Numbered from the stretch's first letter, positions 1-5,596 are shown. The stretch is DNA of 6,787 nt from JBAZTO01 sp041661865 (GCA_041661865.1 JBAZTO010000084.1:1-6787); one strand, 5' to 3'. A program made the numbers and translations. Notes: generated by a model not told the origin, from the sequence alone.

Positions 1-87
1 GGCTGCTTCCACGACGGGCCGGCCATCGAACGGGCCGTCTTTGGACAACTCGCCCGTTGGCACCTGCTGGGAACTTACACACAATAG
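1..87 (+). CDS. C-terminal end of an unidentified upstream gene (5' partial)
   Basis: Frame 1 is open from the window edge to a TAG at 85-87 and gives 28 residues ending ERAVFGQLARWHLLGTYTQ. Many of its third codon positions are G or C, as in the confident genes here, and the peptide has a mixed hydrophobic and charged composition typical of a protein tail. The other two plus frames also stay open across this short stretch, so the frame choice is an inference. If correct, 112 bp separate it from the FAD dehydrogenase on the same strand. The family is not recognisable from so little sequence. Confidence 0.4.
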   Translation, partial: GCFHDGPAIERAVFGQLARWHLLGTYTQ

Positions 88-199
88 TTGACACTATCGC
101 AACGATCTGCTGCTGGGTTTGCCGAGGCCTTTCCGCTACCATGTGCGGACGTGAAACCCCGGCCAACGCCACCGGAGAAGTCCGAGGAATTGGAAGATC

Positions 200-1840
200 A
201 TGAAGGTCCGACTGACGCAGTTCAATCTCGACCTGGACTACACCGGGCAATCCCTGCGCCAGGCTGTGGCCGAGGAGCTTGGCGTTGACGAGCGTGCGAT
301 GCTTTCCTGCGCGGTCGTCCGCCGTTCCATCGACGCCCGGCGCCTGCGCGGGCCGGTGTGCTTCACGCTGGCTGTCGAGGTGGACCTGCCGGATGTCGCC
401 GACGATGCGATTCCGCCGGCCTGGCGGAAGAAGGCGGGTCTTGAGATCCTGGGCGATTCCGCCCCGGCCGAGATGGCGATGATCCAGGCCGGCGTTTCAG
501 GGCCTGCCCTGCCGCATTCTCCGGTGGTGGTCGGCGCGGGTCCGGCGGGCCTGCTTGCCGCCTGGACACTGGCAGAGGCTGGGGCCCGGCCGATTCTGAT
601 CGAGCGCGGCGCGCCGGCTTCGGATCGGCACCGCGGCGTCGGACGGTTCTGGTCGCAGGGCGTGCTGGACGGCGAGGACAACGTCCTGTTCGGCGAGGGC
701 GGGGCGGGCCTGTACTCCGACGGCAAACTGACCACGCAGAGCAAGCTCCGCGGCCCCATGCGAACGGTGCTGGAACTGCTGGTCCGCTGCGGCGCGGATG
801 AGTCGATCCTCATCGACGCCGAGCCGCACCTGGGCAGCGACCGCCTCGGGCAGATCGTCCCGCGCCTGCGTCAGATGATTATCGCCGGGGGCGGGCAGGT
901 GCGTTTCCACAGCCGCCTGGAGGGCCTGGAACTGGAACGAGGCCAACTGACCGCGGTGGTCGTCAACGGGCAGCGGATCGAGACGGCCCACTGCCTGCTG
1001 GCCACCGGGCACAGCGCCCGCGATGTCTACCGAATGCTTCACAGCGCCGGGGTGGCGCTGAGCCCCAAGCCCTTCGCCGTCGGCGTGCGCATCGAGGCGC
1101 CCCAGGAGCAGATCGACCGCTCGCAGTTTGGCCCCTCGGCGGGGCATCCGCGGCTGGGGGCCGCCAGTTTTCGTCTGACGCGCCGGCCGGGCGGGCGCGC
1201 CCGCGCCTGCTATTCCTTCTGCATGTGCCCCGGCGGGTTGGTCATCGCCTGCGCGTCGTGCCCGGGAATGCTCACGACCAACGGCATGAGCCTGTCGCAC
1301 CGCTCCAGCGGGTACGGCAATGCAGCCTTCCTAGTGCCCATCGACCCGGCCGACTTTGGCGGTTCGCCCGCCGAGCCCCTGGCCGGCATCGACTGGCAAG
1401 GCCGCATCGAGGCCAGGGCGTTCGAGGCCGGCGGAAGCGATTTCTCGCTGCCGGCCTGCACGTTGCCCGACTTCCTGGCCCGGCGGACGCCCTCCTCGCT
1501 GCCGACGGAGCGATCGTGCCCGCGAAGCGCGCCGGCCGACCTGCACGCCGTGCTGCCCGATTATGTCAGTGCGACCCTCCTCGAGGCCGCCCCGCTCATG
1601 ATGCGACAGATGCGGCAGGTGGCCCTCGAGCGGTGCATGGTCTACGGCGCCGAGACACGCAGTTCCAGCCCCGTCCGAATCGTTCGCGACGAATCCTTCC
1701 AATCACCTTCGGCACGGGGCCTGTATCCCATCGGCGAAGGTGCGGGCTATGCCGGCGGGATCGTCACCAGCGCCATCGACGGCCTCCGGGCGGCCCAGTC
1801 GCTGCTCTGCATGCCCGAAGGTCAGGGGCGTATTTCCTAG
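200..1840 (+). CDS. FAD-dependent dehydrogenase, COG2509-like (NAD(P)/FAD oxidoreductase)
   Basis: This 546-residue protein matches a family of cytosolic FAD-dependent dehydrogenases whose substrate is generally unknown. Residues 1-100 form the small alpha/beta N-terminal domain of the family, including RRSIDARRLRG near 41-51. The Rossmann FAD-binding site is at 109-137: VVVGAGPAG (GxGxxG at 112-117) and an acidic ribose-binding E135 in ERG. Further family signatures are FGEGGAGLYSDGKL (164-177), LLATGHSARDVYRML (266-280), YSFCMCPGG (338-346), TTNGMS (359-364) and the C-terminal FAD motif IGEGAGYAGGIVTSAIDG (511-528). The ATG at 200 is chosen because the N-terminus then matches the family and GAGGA (184-188) and GGAAG (192-196) lie upstream. 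It is apparently full length. Three extra cysteines (C337, C351, C354) surround the usual C341 and C343. It stands alone on its strand before a repeat element, so context does not suggest a substrate. Family confidence is high; the specific reaction is unknown. Confidence 0.9.
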   Translation: MKVRLTQFNLDLDYTGQSLRQAVAEELGVDERAMLSCAVVRRSIDARRLRGPVCFTLAVEVDLPDVADDAIPPAWRKKAGLEILGDSAPAEMAMIQAGVSGPALPHSPVVVGAGPAGLLAAWTLAEAGARPILIERGAPASDRHRGVGRFWSQGVLDGEDNVLFGEGGAGLYSDGKLTTQSKLRGPMRTVLELLVRCGADESILIDAEPHLGSDRLGQIVPRLRQMIIAGGGQVRFHSRLEGLELERGQLTAVVVNGQRIETAHCLLATGHSARDVYRMLHSAGVALSPKPFAVGVRIEAPQEQIDRSQFGPSAGHPRLGAASFRLTRRPGGRARACYSFCMCPGGLVIACASCPGMLTTNGMSLSHRSSGYGNAAFLVPIDPADFGGSPAEPLAGIDWQGRIEARAFEAGGSDFSLPACTLPDFLARRTPSSLPTERSCPRSAPADLHAVLPDYVSATLLEAAPLMMRQMRQVALERCMVYGAETRSSSPVRIVRDESFQSPSARGLYPIGEGAGYAGGIVTSAIDGLRAAQSLLCMPEGQGRIS

Positions 1841-1845
1841 CCGCC

Positions 1846-1855
1846 CTTCGACGAT
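1846..1855. repeat. Left flanking 10-bp direct repeat CTTCGACGAT
   Basis: CTTCGACGAT occurs here and again, in the same orientation, at 2144-2153, just outside the palindromic element 1856-2143. Homology with the third tail copy at 6614-6684 also ends at this boundary. A target-site duplication is the natural reading, but this is inference from two copies. Confidence 0.55.
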
Positions 1856-1924
1856 ATGCCAATACTTTCTGGCACGTCGCAACATATTGTTGCCGTTGTT
1901 AGCCCGTAGGGCGTTTGATAATAG

Positions 1925-1953
1925 CCCCAGGTGGAGCGAAGCGCAGCCTGGGG
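1925..1953 (-). repeat. REP-like hairpin, left copy
   Basis: A 7-bp perfect stem (CCCCAGG with CCTGGGG) encloses the 15-nt loop TGGAGCGAAGCGCAG as read on plus. On minus it is followed directly by CTATTATCAAACGC, the same tail start that follows the right hairpin on plus. There is no T-run after it, so it does not look like a terminator. Confidence 0.7.
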
Positions 1954-1973
1954 AAAGCGGCGCGTTCAGTACT

Positions 1974-2038
1974 GGAGCCCCTTGCGGGCGATTGATACCC
2001 GCCTGCATCCAAGACCTCAGTCGCCCATAAAGGGCTCC
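1974..2038. repeat. Central inverted repeat, 18-nt arms
   Basis: Arms 1974-1991 and 2021-2038 are reverse complements at 15 of 18 positions. In minus-strand RNA two of the three mismatches become G-U pairs, leaving 17 of 18 positions paired. The loop is 29 nt. It shares its centre with the outer hairpin pair, so it forms the core of the 1856-2143 palindrome. Confidence 0.65.
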
Positions 2039-2057
2039 AACTGCCGACGCCTCTCCA

Positions 2058-2086
2058 CCCCGCCCTCCGCTACGCTCCAGGCGGGG
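2058..2086 (+). repeat. REP-like hairpin, right copy (inverted)
   Basis: A 7-bp perfect stem (CCCCGCC with GGCGGGG). Read on minus, its loop is TGGAGCGTAGCGGAG, identical to the left hairpin loop at 13 of 15 positions. The three inner stem pairs differ from the left copy (AGG/CCT against GCC/GGC), yet pairing is preserved. On plus it is followed by CTATTTTCAGACGC. Confidence 0.7.
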
Positions 2087-2143
2087 CTATTTTCAGACGC
2101 TCTTCGAGCTAGGAAACAGCAAGGCCGCAGAGTTTGGCCCCCT

Positions 2144-2153
2144 CTTCGACGAT
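2144..2153. repeat. Right flanking 10-bp direct repeat CTTCGACGAT
   Basis: Exact same-orientation copy of 1846-1855. If the repeat merely belonged to the inverted unit it would appear here in reverse complement; the direct orientation fits a target-site duplication better. Confidence 0.55.
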
Positions 2154-2188
2154 TGGATCATTTAGAGGCAGCGGCGAGGGGAGAAAAC

Positions 2189-2197
2189 TGCTATACT
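2189..2197 (+). promoter_or_regulatory. Candidate extended -10 promoter for the 2283-3019 gene pair
   Basis: TGCTATACT contains an upstream TG and a 5-of-6 TATAAT-like hexamer (2192-2197), an extended -10 arrangement that can act without a good -35. No convincing -35 lies 16-18 bp upstream. Transcription would start near 2203-2205, giving a leader of about 80 nt before the TTG start at 2283. Confidence 0.4.
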
Positions 2198-2228
2198 GCG
2201 GAGATGTTCACCGTGGCTGTGGCGATGC

Positions 2229-2270
2229 CGTGACCGGCCCGCCGCCCGCCAGGCCGATACCGATGTCACG
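2229..2270 (+). promoter_or_regulatory. Leader hairpin abutting the Shine-Dalgarno of the 2283 gene
   Basis: CGTGAC (2229-2234) plus CGGCC (2235-2239) pair with GGCCG (2252-2256) and GTCACG (2265-2270), giving 11 pairs with an 8-nt bulge on the 3' side. The stem ends exactly where AAGGAG begins (2271). A nine-codon open frame starting at 2204 ends with TGA at 2231-2233, inside the 5' arm. The geometry resembles a translational attenuator, but it is a single sequence and could be chance in GC-rich DNA. Confidence 0.3.
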
Positions 2271-2276
2271 AAGGAG
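2271..2276 (+). promoter_or_regulatory. Shine-Dalgarno supporting a TTG start
   Basis: AAGGAG lies six bases before TTG at 2283-2285. This strong match decides the non-ATG start of the 89-residue gene. Confidence 0.7.
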
Positions 2277-2282
2277 CCACCC

Positions 2283-2552
2283 TTGAGGGGCAAAGAAAAA
2301 CCACCGGTCCCGCGATACCAGTACAAGCTCGTGACGGTCGAATCCTCTCACGAGGCCGGCCGCGTGGAGACGGCCTTGCGGCAGCGTCTGGCGGCATCGG
2401 GCCTGAGTTTCTTCGCGATCTGCCACGAGAACGGGCAATGCGATGTCATGGGCGATTCGAGGGTCGGCCCCTTGCAGGATGCCCACCTCGGAGACGCGCG
2501 GGCCCTCGCCGCACAGATCAAGGAAGGCCTGGCAAAAGCGACAAGACCATGA
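2283..2552 (+). CDS. Unrecognised 89-residue protein, first gene of a coupled pair
   Basis: I do not recognise this protein. It starts at TTG, supported by AAGGAG six bases upstream. Residues 1-10 are basic and proline-containing. A central part, about 12-57 (RYQYKLVTVES, then VETALRQRLAASGLSFFAIC and NGQCDVMGDSR), looks like a small alpha/beta fold with a helix at 28-38 and a strand at 40-47; the opening YQYKLVTV recalls short YxYK proteins such as DUF4177, but the resemblance is too weak to assign. There is no signal peptide or membrane segment, so it is probably cytosolic. Its TGA (2550-2552) overlaps the ATG of the next gene by two bases, implying translational coupling and possibly a shared function. 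Codon composition is like its neighbours. Confidence 0.7.
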   Translation: MRGKEKPPVPRYQYKLVTVESSHEAGRVETALRQRLAASGLSFFAICHENGQCDVMGDSRVGPLQDAHLGDARALAAQIKEGLAKATRP

Positions 2553-3019
2553 CCTGCGACGCGACGACAGTGACCCGACTCGATACCCTGCTGGCCGCCA
2601 TCCGGGCCTATCCCGACCCCCGCCGGGCCGCGGCCGAGTGGAAACAGTTGTACGGAATTCTCCAGAAAACCGATCTGCCCTCAGGCCGCGTGGCGCATGT
2701 CGTGGGGACGCGCGACGTGGCGGCGATGGTCGAGCTGATCGATCAACTCCGCTCCCCCGCCGCCGTGGCCGCCCCCGCCAACGCCCCAGGCGATGACGTC
2801 TGCAAGAAGGCGTTGCAGGCGTTCCGCAAGCGGCTGTCGCTGACGGTTCTGGACGAGCAGTCCAAGCTCGGCCACAGCCCGCTGACCAAGGGCGCCGACG
2901 CCGGCGTCGCGGCCATCATTCCGCCCGATGAGTGGGAGGAATCGGTCTGGCAGGAATTGGCCCGCCAGGGCAAGCTGCGTTACATCGGCCACGGGTTCTA
3001 CGAGTTGCCCAAGCCGTAA
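2549..3019 (+). CDS. Unrecognised 156-residue protein with a possible C-terminal winged-helix-like region
   Basis: The start at 2549 forms an ATGA overlap with the preceding stop; the frame is open further upstream, but only inside the previous gene. Residues 1-68 appear helical (RLDTLLAAIRAYPDPRRAAA, then DVAAMVELIDQL). An Ala/Pro-rich linker covers about 69-80. Residues 82-156 are basic and compact: KALQAFRKRLSL, then DEQSKLGHSPLT, AAIIPPDEWEESVWQELARQ and a final GKLRYIGHGFYELP that reads like the beta-wing of a small winged-helix domain. I recall similar C-terminal regions in planctomycete hypothetical proteins but cannot verify this. No catalytic motif, signal peptide or membrane segment is seen. 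It may act with the 89-residue partner. It ends 40 bp from the convergent methyltransferase stop, with no clear terminator between. Confidence 0.75.
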   Translation: MTCDATTVTRLDTLLAAIRAYPDPRRAAAEWKQLYGILQKTDLPSGRVAHVVGTRDVAAMVELIDQLRSPAAVAAPANAPGDDVCKKALQAFRKRLSLTVLDEQSKLGHSPLTKGADAGVAAIIPPDEWEESVWQELARQGKLRYIGHGFYELPKP

Positions 3020-3059
3020 CACCTCCGCCACCGCAACCGGTCCGCGTACGAACAGCTTT

Positions 3060-3929
3060 CTACCGGCCTCGCCGCTGAACGGACGCGCCTGCCCTCTCGG
3101 CCAGGACGCAAAATGTCCCGCTGTCATTGCGGACCCTGGCAAATCCAACTCTCGCAAGCCGCCGCATCACACTGGCGTTGAGATCGACGCCGCGCCCCCT
3201 GCTGCCCGGTGCCCCGGTGTAGTGGAGCAACTTGCCGCCGGGCTTGGCAATTCGCAGCAGTTCCGCGTAAAAGGCGTCCGAGTACAATTCCCCGGCAATA
3301 CTCAACGTGGGCGGGTCGTGGTTGATGATGTCGAACGTCGCGTCGCCAAAGCTGCCGACGGCCTGCGAGGCATCGCCCTGGATCAGCCTGATTCGGGGAT
3401 CTTCAAATATCTCCCGCGAGTACGGGTTCAGCCGCGCCATCTCCAGCACGTTGTCATCCTTCTCGATCACCGTCACGGACTCCGCCGTCTGCGCGGCGAG
3501 GATGGCTGTGTACCCCAGCCCCATGCACGTATCAAGCACCGCGCCCCGCACCGGCGCGACCAGGCGCAGCTTGGCCTCCGCGTCCTTCCTGGGCGTGGTC
3601 CCCTTGATCCGGTGCATCAGGATGCCGCTGATTTCCAGGGCCGGCCAGTCCGCCGTCGCTCGCAGCTTGTAGGTCCGTTGCGTCGCCTCCGAAAACCGGA
3701 GAACCTTCTCGACCGTGCCCTCCCGCGCGACAAAGACGACATCCTCGCAGCCGGCGACCTTCCGCAGGCAGTCCAGGGATATCTGCTGGCCGTCGGGCAG
3801 ATGCACGAGGCCCTCGTGCAGCGACACCTTCGTTTGCGTCCTGCCCAGGTCCAGGGAAGTCTGCGCCTCGCTGCCCCGGCCAAACTGGTCCAGCATTTCC
3901 GCCGCTTGTGTGGATGAGAGAAGAATCAC
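3060..3929 (-). CDS. SAM-dependent methyltransferase, COG2521-like
   Basis: A 289-residue class I methyltransferase, probably cytosolic. Residues 1-120 form an N-terminal domain without motifs I can name. The Rossmann domain starts at about 128: motif I VLDTCMGLGYTAI (131-143), an acidic motif II VIEKDDNVLEMA (154-165), RLIQGDAS (181-188) and motif IV NHDPPTLSIAGELYSDAFY (203-221), followed by AKPGGKLLHYTG (228-239) and RGRGVDL. The HDPP plus AGELYS block is characteristic of the family first described as predicted archaeal methyltransferases. The substrate is unknown; DPP resembles the (N/D)PP(Y/F) found in amino- and RNA-methyltransferases. The GTG at 3929-3927 is chosen because AAAGAGGA sits eight bases upstream; an upstream open extension overlaps RNase D and looks unlike protein. 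It lies 80 bp behind RNase D on the same strand, probably one transcript. Confidence 0.85.
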   Translation of the reverse strand: MILLSSTQAAEMLDQFGRGSEAQTSLDLGRTQTKVSLHEGLVHLPDGQQISLDCLRKVAGCEDVVFVAREGTVEKVLRFSEATQRTYKLRATADWPALEISGILMHRIKGTTPRKDAEAKLRLVAPVRGAVLDTCMGLGYTAILAAQTAESVTVIEKDDNVLEMARLNPYSREIFEDPRIRLIQGDASQAVGSFGDATFDIINHDPPTLSIAGELYSDAFYAELLRIAKPGGKLLHYTGAPGSRGRGVDLNASVMRRLARVGFARVRNDSGTFCVLAERAGASVQRRGR

Positions 3930-3937
3930 GGAACCTG

Positions 3938-3945
3938 TCCTCTTT
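3938..3945 (-). promoter_or_regulatory. Shine-Dalgarno of the methyltransferase (GTG start)
   Basis: On minus, AAAGAGGA lies eight bases before GTG at 3929-3927. It decides the start against longer in-frame extensions that would run into the RNase D gene. Confidence 0.65.
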
Positions 3946-4009
3946 CTGCCTGCCCCCTGCCATATCGATTCGTCACTCGCCCTGCGGCCTCGCCGGCGCG
4001 ATGTTCCCC

Positions 4010-5233
4010 CTACAGCATTTGTTCGAGCAGGGCTCCCAGGAGTTCCTTGCGCCAGCCGCGCAACAGACGATGCTCCCCCGCCGCCAGCCCGCGGGAAGAG
4101 GCCACGCACAGCCGCGTAATCTCCTTCCTGCTGGCCACCAGCGCCGGTGCGATCGACCGCTCCTGGCAGAACTGGCCCATGCGAGCCCATATCTCATCGA
4201 CCCGCTCCCGCAGCGCAGGATCCTCGATCGGCCCGGGCGGCGGCAACTGATCCTTGCCCAGCGACAGCGCCTTGGCGGTTGCATCGAGAATCTGCTGCCC
4301 GTGCTGCACCTCCACGGGCCGGGGTAGGCCCCGGACGGCATCGAGGTCGTCGAGATGTCTGATGGGCCGGCGGGCCAGGGCGAGGAGAATGCCATCCGGC
4401 AGCAGCGTTCGGGCCGGCAGGTTCGCCTGTCGCGCAGCCTGGTCTCGCAGCATCGTCAATTCCCGCAGAACCGCCAATTGCTGCCGGCCCAGCCGGTCGC
4501 GCCCCTTGACACGCAGGTACAACATCTCCGGCGCGGGCCTGTACAGCGAGAGATCCTCGATGGCGTTGGCGCATTCCTCCCTGGCCCAGGCCGTGCAGCC
4601 AAGCTCCGTCAGCCGCTTCCCGATGGCGTCGCGCGCAGCCAGCAGGTACCGCACGTCGTCGGCTGCGTAGCTCACCTGCATCGCCGACAGCGGGCGGCGG
4701 TCCCACTGGCTGGATCGCGGAGCCTTGCCCAGCGGCACGGCCACGAATTCCTGGATGAGCTTGGCCAGGGACAACGGGTAATCGACATGCACGAAGCCCG
4801 CCGCGATCTGCACATCCATGACATTCGCCGGGGGCCGAAGCGTCTTCAGGGCAGCCGGCGTGAAGTCCTGCTGGCCGGCCAGGACGATCTTCTCCACCGC
4901 CGGGCAGACCAGCAACTCCCACAAGCTTGACAGGTCCAGGCCCGCCAACGGGTCCACCAGGAACACCTTCTCCGACGTGGCGGCCTGCACCAGGCACACC
5001 AGCGGCTCGTAGCTCCGCTCCCCGATGAACTCACTGTCGAACGCGAAGGAACCAGCCGCCTTGAGGTGGTCGATCATCTCGGCCAGGGCCGCCGGGGTCG
5101 TCACCATCACCGGCGGCTGCGAACTGACCAGCGGGCCGGCTGCGATCGGGTCGGCAGGCTCGCCGGCGGGCTGGGAGTGGGACTCCTGATGACTTCTCTC
5201 ACGCCACTGATGTCGTCTGTCATTGCTACTCAC
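4010..5233 (-). CDS. rnd: Ribonuclease D (DEDDy 3'-5' exoribonuclease with HRDC domain)
   Basis: A 407-residue protein that trims RNA 3' ends, classically tRNA precursors, in the cytosol. The exonuclease domain spans about 42-210: Exo I FDSEFIGE (D66, E68), Exo II AGQQDFTPAALKTL (D123), MDVQIAAGF (139-147), SLAKLIQEFVAVPLGK (155-170) and Exo III YAADDVRYLL (Y189, D193), so all DEDDy residues are present. An HRDC domain follows at about 245-325 (RQQLAVLRELTMLRDQAARQ to ILDATAKAL), and a less clear helical region at 340-407 may be the second HRDC-like domain. E. coli RNase D has about 375 residues; the excess is a polar N-terminal stretch, residues 1-40. The chosen GTG has AGGCAGGA seven bases upstream (5248-5241). 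The frame continues upstream to 5374, but only through intergenic repeat sequence. The internal ATG at about residue 43 lacks a good Shine-Dalgarno. The methyltransferase follows downstream. Confidence 0.88.
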   Translation of the reverse strand: MSSNDRRHQWRERSHQESHSQPAGEPADPIAAGPLVSSQPPVMVTTPAALAEMIDHLKAAGSFAFDSEFIGERSYEPLVCLVQAATSEKVFLVDPLAGLDLSSLWELLVCPAVEKIVLAGQQDFTPAALKTLRPPANVMDVQIAAGFVHVDYPLSLAKLIQEFVAVPLGKAPRSSQWDRRPLSAMQVSYAADDVRYLLAARDAIGKRLTELGCTAWAREECANAIEDLSLYRPAPEMLYLRVKGRDRLGRQQLAVLRELTMLRDQAARQANLPARTLLPDGILLALARRPIRHLDDLDAVRGLPRPVEVQHGQQILDATAKALSLGKDQLPPPGPIEDPALRERVDEIWARMGQFCQERSIAPALVASRKEITRLCVASSRGLAAGEHRLLRGWRKELLGALLEQML

Positions 5234-5240
5234 GTCGCGG

Positions 5241-5248
5241 TCCTGCCT
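5241..5248 (-). promoter_or_regulatory. Shine-Dalgarno-like site before the RNase D GTG start
   Basis: AGGCAGGA on minus, seven bases before GTG at 5233-5231. It is a moderate match and is used to choose this start over the repeat-derived upstream extension. Confidence 0.45.
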
Positions 5249-5301
5249 CTGGAATAAAAAGGTTCTTGTCCCGATTTCGGGGAATGGCAAGCCCAATGAC
5301 A

Positions 5302-5494
5302 AATGACGAAACCCGAATGACGAATCAATTCCGAAACTCGAATACGGCAGCAGGCCGTCTTGACCGGGGAACATGGCACAACACGGGCGGCGCCGGGCTC
5401 CGCAACGTCCTATCGTCGGCGGGCAAAGTGGTGTTTTTCGTCATTTGAGTATTCGTCATTGTTTCGACATTCGAGCTTCGGAATTCGTCATTCG
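5302..5494. repeat. Inverted clusters of TTCGTCATT-type short repeats
   Basis: The 9-mer TTCGTCATT occurs five times: at 5437-5445, 5452-5460 and 5484-5492 on plus, and as AATGACGAA at 5302-5310 and 5316-5324. Longer arms 5314-5342 and 5470-5494 are reverse complements over 25 nt apart from a 4-nt insertion and one mismatch. Between the arms, 5345-5435 is GC-rich with no motif I can name. The stretch between HU and RNase D (5234-5596) thus consists of this repeat, the HU terminator and spacer. I recall similar short motifs in planctomycete intergenic DNA. The left cluster reads through in frame into RNase D, giving a spurious extension. Confidence 0.65.
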
Positions 5495-5525
5495 ACAACG
5501 GCTCCACGGAAATGGGCCATGAACC

Positions 5526-5564
5526 AAATAAAACCCCGGCAACGGGCTGGGCCTGCTGCCGGGG
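5526..5564 (-). terminator. Rho-independent terminator of the HU-like gene
   Basis: On minus, CCCCGGCA (5564-5557) pairs perfectly with TGCCGGGG (5541-5534); a G-U and a further C-G pair can extend the stem to ten. It is followed at once by TTTTATTT (5533-5526). It lies 32 bp after the HU stop, so HU is most likely monocistronic and RNase D needs its own promoter. Confidence 0.85.
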
Positions 5565-5596
5565 CAATCGCTGAACACACAGCCGGTCAAGTGGCC

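Larger units (their letters stand above)
1856..2143. repeat. MITE-like / REP-doublet palindromic element, about 288 bp
   Basis: The non-coding stretch after the FAD gene is one large imperfect inverted repeat centred near 2006. From the outside in: a left tail (1857-1924, read on minus) and right tail (2087-2143, plus), both beginning CTATTWTCARACGC; a hairpin on each side (1925-1953 and 2058-2086); partly matching 20-nt stretches; and 18-nt arms 1974-1991 and 2021-2038 that match at 15 of 18 positions. The unpaired centre is 1992-2020. Exact 10-bp direct repeats flank it. The two halves look like the same unit in head-to-head orientation. This fits a small non-autonomous element or a BIME-like REP doublet; no transposase is present in the window. 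Open frames cross it on both strands (see the findings on coding-like substitutions), but I do not call a gene. Confidence 0.7.

Noticed and set aside
88..93. Perfect TTGACA hexamer upstream of the FAD dehydrogenase
   Set aside because: No TATAAT-like hexamer lies 15-19 bp downstream; the region there is CTGCTGCTGG, so I do not call a promoter.
497..1300. Long minus-strand open frame (267 codons) inside the FAD gene
   Set aside because: It is a GC-bias shadow of the confidently identified plus-strand gene; composition is R/A/G/P-rich with no family resemblance.
1925..1953. GC-rich hairpin as the terminator of the FAD dehydrogenase
   Set aside because: Followed by AAAGCGG with no T-run, and it has an inverted homologue with a conserved loop, which fits a repeat element better.
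1703..2008. 101-codon minus open frame spanning the palindromic element and the 3' end of the FAD gene
   Set aside because: Half is antisense to a real gene and half is repeat DNA; no Shine-Dalgarno. The coding-like pattern of the repeat part is reported as a finding instead.
4194..4997. Long alternative minus frame (267 codons) inside RNase D
   Set aside because: It is an out-of-frame shadow of RNase D, Gly/Ala/Arg/Pro-rich, with no recognisable motif.
5302..5494. CRISPR array
   Set aside because: Repeats are only 9 nt, occur in both orientations and have irregular spacing; no cas genes are present.
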